NCBI RefSeq assembly: GCF_002223055.1 | Contig: NZ_NKFL01000006.1 | Location: forward strand, 62,001-126,000 | Reading direction: 5' to 3' | Source of the DNA: Burkholderia sp. HI2500 | GTDB lineage: Bacteria; Pseudomonadota; Gammaproteobacteria; Burkholderiales; Burkholderiaceae | Length of the DNA: 64,000 nucleotides | Notes under the pieces: generated by a model | Told to the model about the DNA's origin: nothing | Databases searched by the model: none | Seen by the model: only the letters and a program-made list of their open reading frames with translations | Made by a program: the position numbers and the translations under genes | Shown: in pieces, positions 18,032 through 27,341 of the stretch | How the letters are laid out: every line of letters starts with the position of its first letter | How positions within the stretch are numbered: position 1 is the first letter of the stretch

Positions 18032-18817
18032 ATGCGATACGAAACGATCAAGGTAAGCGAAGCCGGCCGCGTGGCGACCGTCACGCTCGCGCGTCCCGAC
18101 GTGCGCAACGCGTTCAACGAGACGACGATCGCCGAGCTGACCACCGCGTTCGAATGGCTCGACGCGCATGAAGGCGTGCGCGCGATCGTGCTTGCCGCGG
18201 AAGGCGCGGCGTTCTGCGCGGGCGCCGACCTGAACTGGATGAAGAAGATGGCCGGCTACTCGGACGACGAGAACCGTGCCGATGCGCGCAAGCTCGCGCG
18301 GATGCTCGAGGCGATCCATCGCTGCGGCAAGCCGGTGATCGCACGCGTGCATGGCGACGCGTATGCGGGCGGCGTGGGCCTCGTGGCGGCGGCCGACATC
18401 GCGATCGCCGCCGACGGCGTGAAGTTCTGCCTGTCGGAAGCGCGGCTCGGGTTGATCCCCGCGACGATCGCGCCGTACGTGGTGCGCGCGATGGGCGAGC
18501 GCGCGGCGCGCCGCTACTTCACGACGGCCGAGGTGTTCGACAGCACGCGCGCGGCGTCGCTCGGCTTCATTCACGACGCGGTGCCGGCCGATGCGCTCGA
18601 CGACACCGTCGCGAAGCTGGCCGCGACGCTCGTCGCGAATGGCCCCGACGCGGTGAAGGCGTGCAAGCGGCTCGTCGCCGACGTGGCCGGACGGCCGCTC
18701 GATGCGACGCTGATCGAGCAGACCGCCGACTGGATCGCGCGCACCCGCGCCGGCGCGGAAGCGCGCGAAGGGATTGCGTCCTTCCTCGAAAAGCGCACGC
18801 CGTCGTGGCGTGAATGA
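18032..18817 (+). CDS. liuC: Methylglutaconyl-CoA hydratase (enoyl-CoA hydratase family)
   Basis: A 261-residue crotonase-fold enzyme. The oxyanion-hole segments are AEGAAFCAGADLNWMKKMAGYS and GDAYAGGVGLVAAADI, and the C-terminal helices include FSTRAASLGF-like and FLEKRTPSWRE. It hydrates 3-methylglutaconyl-CoA to HMG-CoA in the leucine pathway; the NWMKKM phrase is usual for LiuC. It lies between the two MCC subunit genes, the order common in proteobacterial liu operons. Confidence 0.92.
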   Translation: MRYETIKVSEAGRVATVTLARPDVRNAFNETTIAELTTAFEWLDAHEGVRAIVLAAEGAAFCAGADLNWMKKMAGYSDDENRADARKLARMLEAIHRCGKPVIARVHGDAYAGGVGLVAAADIAIAADGVKFCLSEARLGLIPATIAPYVVRAMGERAARRYFTTAEVFDSTRAASLGFIHDAVPADALDDTVAKLAATLVANGPDAVKACKRLVADVAGRPLDATLIEQTADWIARTRAGAEAREGIASFLEKRTPSWRE

Positions 18818-18862
18818 TCGCGCAGCGCGCGTGACCCCCTCTTTCCGGACGACACCGAAGCC

Positions 18863-20860
18863 ATGTTCGACAAGATTCTGATCGCCAACCGCGGCGAAAT
18901 CGCGTGCCGCGTCGCCGCGACGTGCAAACGTCTCGGGATCGCGAGCGTCGCCGTCTATTCCGATGCGGACGCGAACGCGAAACACGTGGCCGCATGCGAC
19001 GAGGCCGTGCACATCGGCGGCTCGGCCGCCGCGGACAGCTACCTGCGCATCGAGCGCATCATCGAAGCCGCGCGCGCCACCGGCGCGCAGGCGATCCACC
19101 CCGGCTACGGCTTTCTGTCGGAGAACGAAGATTTCGCACATGCGTGCGAAGCGGCCGGCATCGTCTTCATCGGGCCGCCGGTCGACGCGATCGCGGCGAT
19201 GGGGTCGAAGGCGGCCGCGAAGGCGCTGATGCACGCGGCGGCCGTGCCGCTCGTGCCCGGCTATCACGGCGACGACCAGGATGCGTCCAACCTGCATCGC
19301 GAAGCCGACGCGATCGGCTATCCGGTGCTGCTGAAGGCCAGCGCGGGCGGCGGCGGCAAGGGGATGCGCGTGGTCGAGCGCTCCGACGATTTCCCGGCGG
19401 CGCTCGCGTCGTGCCAGCGTGAAGCCGCGAGCAGCTTCGGCAACGATCGCGTGCTGATCGAGAAGTACCTGACGCGCCCGCGCCACGTCGAGGTGCAGGT
19501 ATTCGGCGACACGCACGGCAACACCGTGTACCTGTTCGACCGCGACTGCTCGGTGCAGCGGCGTCACCAGAAGGTGCTCGAGGAAGCGCCGGCGCCGGGT
19601 TTGCACGACGACGTGCGCCAGGCGATGGGTGAGGCGGCCGTCGCGGCCGCGCGTGCGGTGAATTACGTCGGCGCGGGCACCGTCGAATTCATCATGACGG
19701 GTGAAGCGTTCTACTTCATGGAAATGAACACGCGCCTGCAGGTCGAGCATCCGGTCACCGAGATGGTCACGGGGCTCGATCTCGTCGAGTGGCAACTGCG
19801 CGTCGCCTCCGGCGAGCCGCTGCCGCTGAAGCAGGACGAACTGCGCGTGCAGGGCCACGCGCTCGAGGCGCGTCTCTATGCGGAGAACCCGGCGCGCGGC
19901 TTCCTGCCGTCGACGGGTACGCTGAAGCACCTGCGGCTGCCGGCCGGCGTCGAGTTCGCGATCGGTGCGTCGGTGCGCGTCGACAGCGGCGTGCGCGAAG
20001 GCGATGCGATCACGCCGTTCTACGATCCGATGATCGCGAAGCTGATCGTTCATGGCGCGGACCGTGCGGAAGCGCTGAGCCTGATGCTGCGCGCACTGCG
20101 TGCCTGTGAAGTGGTCGGCCTGCACACGAACGCCGCGTTCCTGCAGCGAATCGTTGCGTGCGCACCGTTCGCGACCGCCGATCTCGACACGGGCCTGATC
20201 GAGCGCAACCACGACGCGCTGTTCGCGCCGCAGGCGCCGCCGCGCGCGATGCTGGCGCTCGCGTGCGCGGCGCTGCTCGCACGCGAACGCGGCGCGACTG
20301 CGCAGGGTTCGTCGCCGTGGGGCGCGCTGCCGGACTGGCGGCTGAACGGCGGCTATCGCCGCACGCTCGAATGGCTCGCGGCCGAGCGCGAAGCGGACGT
20401 GACGGTCACGTACGAGGACGACGGCGCGGGTACGCGCCTCGCGATCGGCGACGCCGCCGCGCAGCCGTTCGCGTGGACGCGTGGCGCCACGCCGCTCGAT
20501 TTCGACGTGACGCTCGGCGGCGTGCGCAGCAGCGGCCGCGTGTATGCGGACGGCGACCACTTCCACGTGTTCACGCAAGGCGCGGCGGAGACGTTCGAAT
20601 GGCGCAACCTGCTCGCGCATGCGGGTGACGCGGAGCAGGGCGGTGGCCGCCTGACCGCGCCGATGCCGGGCAAGGTGATCGCGGTGCTGGTCGAGCCCGG
20701 CCAGAAGGTCGAAGCCGGCACGCCGCTGATCGTGATGGAGGCGATGAAGATGGAGCACACGATCGGCGCGCCGAGCGCGGGCGTGGTCGCGGAAGTGCTG
20801 TACGGCGTCGGCGATCAGGTGTCGGATGGCGCGCAGTTGCTGATGATGGCGGAAGGCTGA
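18863..20860 (+). CDS. liuD: Methylcrotonyl-CoA carboxylase, biotin carboxylase/carrier (alpha) subunit
   Basis: 665 residues. The biotin carboxylase domain runs from FDKILIANRGEIACRV with ASAGGGGKGMR (ATP grasp), HVEVQVFGD, EMNTRLQVEHPVTEMVTG and the MCC middle region. The C-terminal biotinyl domain carries VMEAMKMEHTI with biotin attachment at Lys629. It carboxylates biotin with bicarbonate and ATP and delivers it to LiuB. The gene ends the recognisable operon: no HMG-CoA lyase (liuE) follows. Confidence 0.95.
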   Translation: MFDKILIANRGEIACRVAATCKRLGIASVAVYSDADANAKHVAACDEAVHIGGSAAADSYLRIERIIEAARATGAQAIHPGYGFLSENEDFAHACEAAGIVFIGPPVDAIAAMGSKAAAKALMHAAAVPLVPGYHGDDQDASNLHREADAIGYPVLLKASAGGGGKGMRVVERSDDFPAALASCQREAASSFGNDRVLIEKYLTRPRHVEVQVFGDTHGNTVYLFDRDCSVQRRHQKVLEEAPAPGLHDDVRQAMGEAAVAAARAVNYVGAGTVEFIMTGEAFYFMEMNTRLQVEHPVTEMVTGLDLVEWQLRVASGEPLPLKQDELRVQGHALEARLYAENPARGFLPSTGTLKHLRLPAGVEFAIGASVRVDSGVREGDAITPFYDPMIAKLIVHGADRAEALSLMLRALRACEVVGLHTNAAFLQRIVACAPFATADLDTGLIERNHDALFAPQAPPRAMLALACAALLARERGATAQGSSPWGALPDWRLNGGYRRTLEWLAAEREADVTVTYEDDGAGTRLAIGDAAAQPFAWTRGATPLDFDVTLGGVRSSGRVYADGDHFHVFTQGAAETFEWRNLLAHAGDAEQGGGRLTAPMPGKVIAVLVEPGQKVEAGTPLIVMEAMKMEHTIGAPSAGVVAEVLYGVGDQVSDGAQLLMMAEG

Positions 20861-21187
20861 GCAGCGCTTTCGTCGTACACGGGCTGGCGGCTGCCGGCCC
20901 GCGCAAAGCGCGTCGCGATTCACCGCGCGCCGGTGGTTGCGACAGCGCCGCTTCGATCGCGTCGACAAGCGGCAGCAGTACGAAGCTTTCGATTGGATTA
21001 CGCATTCGCCGGCGCTGATGCCATGCAGCGCCGCACATTCCGCACCACGGGTGTTTTCACCCGCCGCACACCGATCCTCCCGCCGCACGACACCATCGTG
21101 TAACACGTCGAAATTAGCATCTCGCCGTCGATATGACCGGAGCGCATCCGCGCCTGGGTCACGTCGTCACATCCACGGAGAGACGTT
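20861..21187. other. Intergenic region after liuD
   Basis: About 330 bp with no supported gene. No HMG-CoA lyase remnant was recognisable in any frame. The downstream half must hold the promoter of the lipoprotein/phospholipase unit; no clear pho-box repeat was found by eye. Confidence 0.45.
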
Positions 21188-21391
21188 ATGCGAAACTCGG
21201 CCCTACGGCCCTTCGCGGTCGCTGGCCTGATCGCGCTGACCGCACTCCTCGGCGCCTGCAACGACGACGTGACCGCACCCGCCGCACCCGTCGCGCAGCA
21301 GAAGGCCGCCTGCGGCGGCGGCGTGGTCGCCACCGCGCAGATGCACTGCCCGCCCGGTTTCACCGCGCCTGCCTCCTCGCCCGCTTCCTGA
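21188..21391 (+). CDS. Small lipoprotein preceding phospholipase C
   Basis: 67 residues with signal and lipobox LTALLGAC, giving an acylated Cys near residue 24. The short mature part is rich in Ala and Pro, with two further cysteines (AACGGG, MHCPPG). The ribosome-binding site GGAGAGA is good. It ends 42 bp before the phospholipase C start, on the same strand. It may help secretion or retention of the enzyme, but no family was recognised and this is speculation from position. Confidence 0.7.
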   Translation: MRNSALRPFAVAGLIALTALLGACNDDVTAPAAPVAQQKAACGGGVVATAQMHCPPGFTAPASSPAS

Positions 21392-21433
21392 TCCCGGCCG
21401 TTTCCACCAGAAATCCAATCAAGAGCAACCAGC

Positions 21434-23548
21434 ATGGCCACCCATTCGCGACGCGACTTTCTGAAGTTCTCCGCCGGCCTCGCCGGTGCGACCGCCGCCA
21501 CCGCACTGCTGCCCGAATCGATCCGCAAGGCGCTGGCAATCGAGCCGAATACCGTGACGGGCACGATCCAGGATGTCCAGCACATCGTCGTGTTCATGCA
21601 GGAGAACCGTTCGTTCGATCACTACCTCGGTCACCTGAGCGGCGTGCGCGGCTACAACGACCGCTTCCCGGTCACGCTGCCGAACGGCAAGCCGGTGTGG
21701 TTCCAGCCGCGTCAGGAAGACACGTCGAGCGTGATCGCGCCGTTCCGCTACGACACGACCAACCCGGGCGTCAACGCGCAGTGCATCGGCGGCCTGCCGC
21801 ATACGTGGGCGACGACGCACGGCGCGATCGACAACGGTCGCGCGGACCAGTGGGCGGTGCAGAAGTCGAACATGACGATGGGCTATCACGTCCGCGACGA
21901 CATCCCGTTCCATTACGCGCTCGCGGATGCGTTCACCGTGTGCGACAACTACTTCTGCTCGATCCCCGGCAACACGCACCCGAACCGCATGTACCTGATG
22001 ACGGGCATGGTCGACCCGCTCGGCACGGGCGGCGGCCCGCTGCTCGACAACACCGATTACATCGACAACCAGTTCGACAAGATCAAGCTGCCGCCTTTCA
22101 ACTGGACGACCTACCCGGAACGGCTCGAAAAGGCCGGCATCTCGTGGCAGATCTATCAGCAGGGCACCGGGTTCGACAACTTCACCGGCAACTACGGCAC
22201 GAACATGCTCGCGTGCTTCAACAACTTCGTGAATGCGCCGGCCGGCTCGTCGCTGCAGACGCGCGGGATGAGCACGCGGCCGATCACGCAGCTGAAGGCC
22301 GACGTACAGGCGAACGCGCTGCCGCAGGTGTCGTGGCTGCTGCCGCCCGCCGCGTATTCGGAACATCCGAAGTTTACGCCGCTCTACGGCGCGTACTACC
22401 TGTCGACGATTCTCGATGCGCTGACGTCGAATCCGGACGTGTGGAGCAAGACCGTCCTGCTCGTCATGTACGACGAGAACGACGGCTTCTTCGATCACGT
22501 CGTGCCGCCGTCGGCGCCGACGCTGCCGGGCTCCGGGATGAGCACCGTGGACGTGTCGCTCGAGCGGCACAACGTCGTGACCTCGACCCAGACCGGCACG
22601 TACACGGCCGACAACCTGCCGTATGGCCTCGGGCCTCGCGTGCCGATGTTCGTGGTCTCGCCGTGGTCGAAGGGCGGCTTCGTCTGCTCGCAGGTCTTCG
22701 ATCACACGTCGGTGCTGCAATTCATCGAGAAGCGCTTCGGCGTGATGGAAACGAACATCTCGCCGTGGCGCCGCGCGATCTGCGGCGACCTGACGTCGGC
22801 GCTCGACTTCTCGAAATCGGATGCCACGCTGCCGACGCTGCCGAGCACGCAGGCGTATGTCGCGCAGGCGGACCTGCAGTGCTCGCGCGCGTCGTCGCAG
22901 ACCGCGCCGGCCAGCACCGCGCAACAGGTCGTGACCGCGCAGGAACCCGGCACGCGGCCGGCGCGCGCGCTGCCGTACGAACTGCATGTGACCGGCCAGC
23001 TCCAGGCGCAGGGCTACGCGCTGACGTTCGCGAATACCGGCACGCAAGGCGCGCACTTCTGGGTCTATACGGGTGACGCGACCGCGATGCCGCGCCGCTA
23101 TACGGTCGAAGCGGGCAAGCAGCTGACCGATACGTGGGCGCTCGACGCGAACGGCAACTACCTGGTGAGCGTGTGGGGGCCGAACGGTTATTTCCGGCGC
23201 TTCGCGGGTTCGGCCGCGGCGGATGCCGGCGCGAAGCCTGAAATCACGCCGTGCTACGACACGGCCAACGGCGACGTGTACGTGACGATCGCCAACGCGG
23301 GCACCGGCGCGCTCACGGTCACGGTGACCGATGTCGCGTACGGTAGCGCCGCGCGCACGCTGACGGTGCCGGCGGGGCAGCGCATCGAGGCGCGCTGGGA
23401 TCTGTCGTGCAGCAGCCACTGGTACGACCTGCAGTTCGCGGTGGCGGGGAATGCCGGCTGGACGCGACGTATCGCGGGGCACGTGGAAACCGGCAAGCCC
23501 AGCCTTACCGATCCGGCCGCCGTCGCGCCGACGGTGACGGCGATCTGA
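21434..23548 (+). CDS. Tat-exported non-hemolytic-type phospholipase C (phosphocholine-preferring)
   Basis: 704 residues. The twin-arginine signal is SRRDFLKFSAGLAG. The catalytic domain of the PLC/acid phosphatase superfamily begins VQHIVVFMQENRSFDHYLGHLSG and includes VCDNYFCSIPGNTHPNR and LLVMYDENDGFFDHVVPP. It also has FVVSPWSKGGFVCSQVFDHTSVLQF-type motifs that carry metal and nucleophile residues. Two C-terminal beta domains of the DUF756 type follow (about 510-600 and 610-690). It cleaves phosphatidylcholine or sphingomyelin to phosphocholine and diacylglycerol. Length and architecture match PlcN/PlcH. Which of the two substrate profiles applies cannot be told from sequence alone. Confidence 0.93.
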   Translation: MATHSRRDFLKFSAGLAGATAATALLPESIRKALAIEPNTVTGTIQDVQHIVVFMQENRSFDHYLGHLSGVRGYNDRFPVTLPNGKPVWFQPRQEDTSSVIAPFRYDTTNPGVNAQCIGGLPHTWATTHGAIDNGRADQWAVQKSNMTMGYHVRDDIPFHYALADAFTVCDNYFCSIPGNTHPNRMYLMTGMVDPLGTGGGPLLDNTDYIDNQFDKIKLPPFNWTTYPERLEKAGISWQIYQQGTGFDNFTGNYGTNMLACFNNFVNAPAGSSLQTRGMSTRPITQLKADVQANALPQVSWLLPPAAYSEHPKFTPLYGAYYLSTILDALTSNPDVWSKTVLLVMYDENDGFFDHVVPPSAPTLPGSGMSTVDVSLERHNVVTSTQTGTYTADNLPYGLGPRVPMFVVSPWSKGGFVCSQVFDHTSVLQFIEKRFGVMETNISPWRRAICGDLTSALDFSKSDATLPTLPSTQAYVAQADLQCSRASSQTAPASTAQQVVTAQEPGTRPARALPYELHVTGQLQAQGYALTFANTGTQGAHFWVYTGDATAMPRRYTVEAGKQLTDTWALDANGNYLVSVWGPNGYFRRFAGSAAADAGAKPEITPCYDTANGDVYVTIANAGTGALTVTVTDVAYGSAARTLTVPAGQRIEARWDLSCSSHWYDLQFAVAGNAGWTRRIAGHVETGKPSLTDPAAVAPTVTAI

Positions 23549-23559
23549 CCGCGGCCCGT

Positions 23560-23584
23560 GCGTGCCGGCGGCTCGCCGGCACGC
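23560..23584 (+). terminator. Hairpin after phospholipase C
   Basis: gcgtgccggcg and cgccggcacgc form a perfect 11-bp stem with a 3-nt loop, 12 bp after the stop codon. No T tract follows. It lies between convergent genes and may act in both directions. Confidence 0.6.
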
Positions 23585-23652
23585 GATGAGCGCCGTCGCT
23601 CGGGGGATGGATTGTAGTCATCCAGCGGCTTTTGCCGCTTCGAACATCGGTA

Positions 23653-24975
23653 TCAGCCCAGCACCCCGTCGTCGTGCGCCATCATCAGCGCACGCATCGC
23701 GGACCACATTCCGTAGTAGTGGACGATGTAGCTGTCCGCGCGCCGAAACAGCCAGGGCGTGTTGAAGCTGACGAGATCGGCCACGCCTTCGCCGTCCAAC
23801 TGCCCGTCGCGCTCCATCGCGCGAATGAAATGCAGCTGGTCGCCGTCGCTCGCGTAGACGCTCGACCGGTCGTGCAGCGCGGCGATCGTCGTCATCATGT
23901 CGCGCAGCATCGCGTCGTTGCGCTCGGTGTGCCGGAACGCCATCACGCCCGAGTTGAACGCCCACTGGCCGAGATCGTGCGCGAGCAGCCAGTCGCGCCC
24001 TTCGAGCAGCGGCGCCAGCGCTTTCTGCTGGTCCGCGATCAGCACGTCGGCATCGAGCCACACGACCCATTCGTGATGCTGCAGGTACGCATGCAGCAGC
24101 CACGGCTTGAACCAGTTGCCGGTCGCGTTCAGGCCGATCTCGGCCGGAATGTCGCGATGCACGTAGAGCGTGTAGCCGTGCGTGTCGCAGTACCGCCGGA
24201 AATTCCGTTCGGCGACGCGCGCATAGCTGCCGATGTTCGGCGTGTAGAGCGTCATCAACGCAATCGGGCGGCCCGGGTTGTAGGTGCTGCGCTCGGCGGC
24301 TTCGTCCGGCGTGTTGGCGGCGTCGTGATCGAACGAGAACATCGGCCGGCCGGCGGCACGGCATCGATTGACGTACGCGACGAGCGTGTCGCGGAAACGG
24401 GGTGTCGTGCCTTTCCGTTCGGGATCGTCCGGCGTGTCGTCGATGCTGATCGCGAACGTCGGTTCGCGGCTCCACATCGGATCGAGGTCGGGGCTGCTCG
24501 GCATGACCGGATACAGCCCGTCGATCGGGGTCATGTAGTGATGCGTGTCGAGCGCCGCGAACAGCGCGGCCTCCGAGGTCAGCCGCGGTTCGCTGCCGAG
24601 CTTGCAGCGTTGCACCAGCTGCATCACGATCGCCCGCACGGCCGCCGTATTGCGCCAGATCTGCACGTCGACCTGCGGCAACGGGGGCGCGAACGCGTCG
24701 ACGAACAGCATGTCGCGGCCGCGCATCAGGCGATCGAGCGCGACGGGCTCGATGATCGCCGCATCTTCGCTGAGCAGCAGCACGAGCTCGTCGGGCTGCG
24801 CGCCGCGCAGCACATGAAGCAGTGATTCGTAGCGATGGAGCGGCCGCAACGGCAGCGCCTGCGGCATCGCGGAGGCGTCGACGATTGCGTGGCGATAGCC
24901 GTGCGCCTGCGCGTACTGCCGGTGATTCTCGAGGCTGGCGGGCGCGTCGTGACTGAAATGGCTGAGGACGATCAT
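23653..24975 (-). CDS. Tandem GT-A-like glycosyltransferase (GMA12/MNN10-like C-terminal domain)
   Basis: 440 residues, apparently cytosolic (no signal or TM). The C-terminal half (about 240-440) looks like a galactosyl/mannosyltransferase of the GMA12/MNN10 type: FRRYCDTHGYTLYVHRD, WVVWLDADVLI with a DxD-type site, and WAFNSGVMAFRHTERN. The N-terminal half (1-200) repeats the same plan, with HRQYAQAHGYRHAIVDAS and LVLLLSEDAAIIEP. The acidic DxD site appears degenerate there (SED). So this is a duplicated GT with one probably inactive copy. The ribosome-binding site CCGGAG is good. It is divergent from a DUF2827 gene in the adhesin island. The acceptor is unknown. Confidence 0.7.
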   Translation of the reverse strand: MIVLSHFSHDAPASLENHRQYAQAHGYRHAIVDASAMPQALPLRPLHRYESLLHVLRGAQPDELVLLLSEDAAIIEPVALDRLMRGRDMLFVDAFAPPLPQVDVQIWRNTAAVRAIVMQLVQRCKLGSEPRLTSEAALFAALDTHHYMTPIDGLYPVMPSSPDLDPMWSREPTFAISIDDTPDDPERKGTTPRFRDTLVAYVNRCRAAGRPMFSFDHDAANTPDEAAERSTYNPGRPIALMTLYTPNIGSYARVAERNFRRYCDTHGYTLYVHRDIPAEIGLNATGNWFKPWLLHAYLQHHEWVVWLDADVLIADQQKALAPLLEGRDWLLAHDLGQWAFNSGVMAFRHTERNDAMLRDMMTTIAALHDRSSVYASDGDQLHFIRAMERDGQLDGEGVADLVSFNTPWLFRRADSYIVHYYGMWSAMRALMMAHDDGVLG

Positions 24976-25420
24976 CGCGCGCTCCGGAGGCCGCGAAGCG
25001 GATCGCGGCGGGCGCCGGGCGCGGGGCGTGTCGGCACGGCATCGCGGCCGGGCACGCGTTCCGGCGCATGCCGCCCCTGTTCATGATGGATTGCCCGGAA
25101 GACTTGCGCGGCGTCGCGTTCCATTCTGTCAGCCATTTTTTCCGCAGCGTGGCTGCGAGGTCGTTGTCTGCCCGCGCCGGATGCCGATACCGTCCGGTCA
25201 TCCCCCGGCATCCCGGTAGCGCGGCGGGTCGCCGGAGTATCGCACAACCGTCTCGCCGATTGGCATGCGCCGGCCGTGCGCTGACCATCCCTGACAGTAT
25301 GCGGCCGGCGCTCCGCTAGAATGCCCGCTGGCCGCCGGCGAGCGCCGCTTGACGCGGGCGGCGCATCGCGCGCTACACTGCGTCCATTCCATCCCCATCC
25401 AACCTTCCATCCCGCCGACG
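24976..25420. other. Divergent intergenic region (GT / DUF2827-1)
   Basis: 445 bp, GC-rich, no supported gene. A TAGAAT hexamer at 25317-25322 and CTGACA at 25291-25296 resemble promoter elements, but the spacing (20 bp) is too long to be confident. Confidence 0.35.
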
Positions 25421-26563
25421 ATGACGTCCCCTGTCCTGAACGGCCTGCGCATCGGTATCACGATCGGATTGCGTGCCCCCGACGAAAGCCTGTGGATCAA
25501 CGGCATCAAGCAGAACGCGCTGTTTCTCGCGAAGCTGCTGATGGCGTCGCCGCACGGCTACCGCGTGACGCTGGTCAACACCACCGATGTGCCGCTCACC
25601 GATGCGCTGCCGTGGGATCGCCACGTATTCGACACGCGCACGTTCGACGACATGAAGGATTCACTCGACGTGATGATCGAGCTCGGCGGCCAGGTCAACG
25701 GGGAGCAGACGGCCTACCTGAAGGCGCGCGGCGCGAAGCTCGTCAGCTACTGCTGCGGCGTCGAGTACATCAACGTGATGGAGTCGATGCTGTTCGGCCG
25801 CCGGCTGTGGGATTCGCTGTTCATCAACCGCGGCTACGACGAGGTGTGGGCGATTCCGCAGATCGCGCCCTCGTCGCTGCCGTTCCTGCAGTCGCTGCGC
25901 CGCTGCCCCGGGCGCGTCGTGCCGTTCGTGTGGGATCCGATGTTCCTGAGTGCGCGCGCCGCGCCGCTGCCCGAGCACGGTGAATACCGGCCGCGCAGCG
26001 AGCCCGGCAAGCGGCTGACGGTGATGGAGCCGAACCACGACGTGGTGAAGTTCTGCGTGTATCCGATGCTGATCATCGACGAAGCGTATCGGCGCGACCC
26101 CGATGCGATCTGCTTCACGCACGTGACGAATGCCCTCCATCTCGCACACGACAGCCCCGAGTTCGTGATGCTGATGAACTACCTCGACATCGTGCGCGCG
26201 GGCAAGGCGAGCTTCGTCGGGCGCTTCGATACGCCGCTGTTCCTGGCCGACCTGACCGATATCGTCGTGTCGCACCAATGGTCGAACCCGCTCAACTATT
26301 TCTATTTCGATGTGTGCTGGCAGGGCTATCCGCTCGTGCACAACGCGAGCCTCGCGCCCGATCTCGGCTACTACTATCCGGACAACGACGTGCAGCAGGG
26401 CGCCGATGCGCTGCTGCGCGCGCTGCATACGCACGATGACGACTGGGAAGCGTACACGCGGCGCCAGCGCGAGATCCTCGGCCGCTATACGTCGGCCAAT
26501 CCGGCACTCGTCGCCGAATACGACGCGCTGCTCGCGAACCTGGTCGGCGCCTCGGCTGCATAA
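25421..26563 (+). CDS. DUF2827-family protein, probable glycosyltransferase-like (paralogue 1)
   Basis: 380 residues, no signal peptide. Shared DUF2827 landmarks are LWINGIKQNALFLAKLL near the N-terminus, DVMIELGGQVN, MEPNHDVVKFCVYPML mid-protein, then VVSHQWSNPLNYFYFD and YPLVHNASLAPDLGYYYPDND. The last block resembles the donor-binding C-terminal lobe of GT-B glycosyltransferases, which is an inference. Three more copies lie on the other strand at 30.8-34.7 kb; this one is the most divergent. The ATG was chosen to give the conserved N-terminus. A hairpin follows the gene. Confidence 0.75.
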   Translation: MTSPVLNGLRIGITIGLRAPDESLWINGIKQNALFLAKLLMASPHGYRVTLVNTTDVPLTDALPWDRHVFDTRTFDDMKDSLDVMIELGGQVNGEQTAYLKARGAKLVSYCCGVEYINVMESMLFGRRLWDSLFINRGYDEVWAIPQIAPSSLPFLQSLRRCPGRVVPFVWDPMFLSARAAPLPEHGEYRPRSEPGKRLTVMEPNHDVVKFCVYPMLIIDEAYRRDPDAICFTHVTNALHLAHDSPEFVMLMNYLDIVRAGKASFVGRFDTPLFLADLTDIVVSHQWSNPLNYFYFDVCWQGYPLVHNASLAPDLGYYYPDNDVQQGADALLRALHTHDDDWEAYTRRQREILGRYTSANPALVAEYDALLANLVGASAA

Positions 26564-26659
26564 GGCCCGATGTTTCGCGCGACGCACACCGTCGCGCCCA
26601 ATCCCGCCATCGGGATTGTCCCGCCCTAATGTCTGACGAAATAGTGCCGTTAAAAAAGA

Positions 26660-26690
26660 AACCGCCGAACCCGATCGGTTCGACGGTTTT
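26660..26690 (+). terminator. Rho-independent terminator, possibly bidirectional
   Basis: aaccgccgaac pairs with gttcgacggtt (one mismatch) and is followed by TTTT on the plus strand. On the minus strand the hairpin is followed by TTCTTTTTT. It lies about 100 bp after the DUF2827-1 stop. Confidence 0.75.
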
Positions 26691-27341
26691 GAAGGCACGA
26701 ATTTGACGGCTCCGAGGGAAGTCCGTCGGAAATCATTTTAGAGGTTAACAAGTATTTAAGATTGTTAAAAATGATTCAATCTATAATCATCATATGAATT
26801 AAATTGATATTATCGATTAAATGCTGTTTGATTCATGTTTGAAAATTCAATAATTCGTTTGAAGCAATAAAATTGAATGCTGCGACGACCGAATGACGTG
26901 CGGCAGCCGATTTTCGACGTAGGTGCCGGCCTCCGCGATAGGCTCGACAGCGGGCGATGACACGATACTTCATGGGGCGGTATTTATCTGATCAATTCAG
27001 GATTTCCTGATTTAGAGATCCGTAAATTCCTGGTGAATTGATTTGGATCGAGTTGTTTAGTCGAAAGAAATAAACAGCATTCGAATCGGGGTTCCGTAAT
27101 TTGCGTTAGTGTGACCTGTCGCACATTCGGTATCGTGCGCGCATGGTGTATTTCCAGTAACTGAATATCGTTGAAAAATATCGAATTTGACGGCGCGCCG
27201 AAGCGAACAGTACGCCCCCGGAAAAGATCGACATAACAGGATGGGCCGGGTAGGCGGCGGAGCGCGTCATGGGTCGGCTTGCTCCGCATGTTTGTTGAGG
27301 TCGAGCCGCGATCGGCGGCTCGCCATTTGCCGGAGCGCCGG
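26691..27341. other. AT-rich non-coding block before the EAL gene
   Basis: About 650 bp. The part at 26735-26880 is strikingly AT-rich compared with the rest of the window, and 26985-27180 less so. No convincing gene is present: the minus ORF at 26984-27289 lacks family features. It probably carries the promoter of the EAL gene and could be an H-NS-type silencing region. Confidence 0.55.

Noticed and set aside
17834..21106. 1090-codon minus-strand ORF
   Set aside because: Antisense to liuC/liuD, His/Arg-rich shadow of GC-rich codons, no domain.
25291..25322. Sigma-70 promoter CTGACA/TAGAAT before DUF2827-1
   Set aside because: Spacer of 20 bp is too long to call it with confidence.
26984..27289. 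101-codon minus ORF in the AT-rich block
   Set aside because: No ribosome-binding site or recognisable family; composition fits non-coding sequence.
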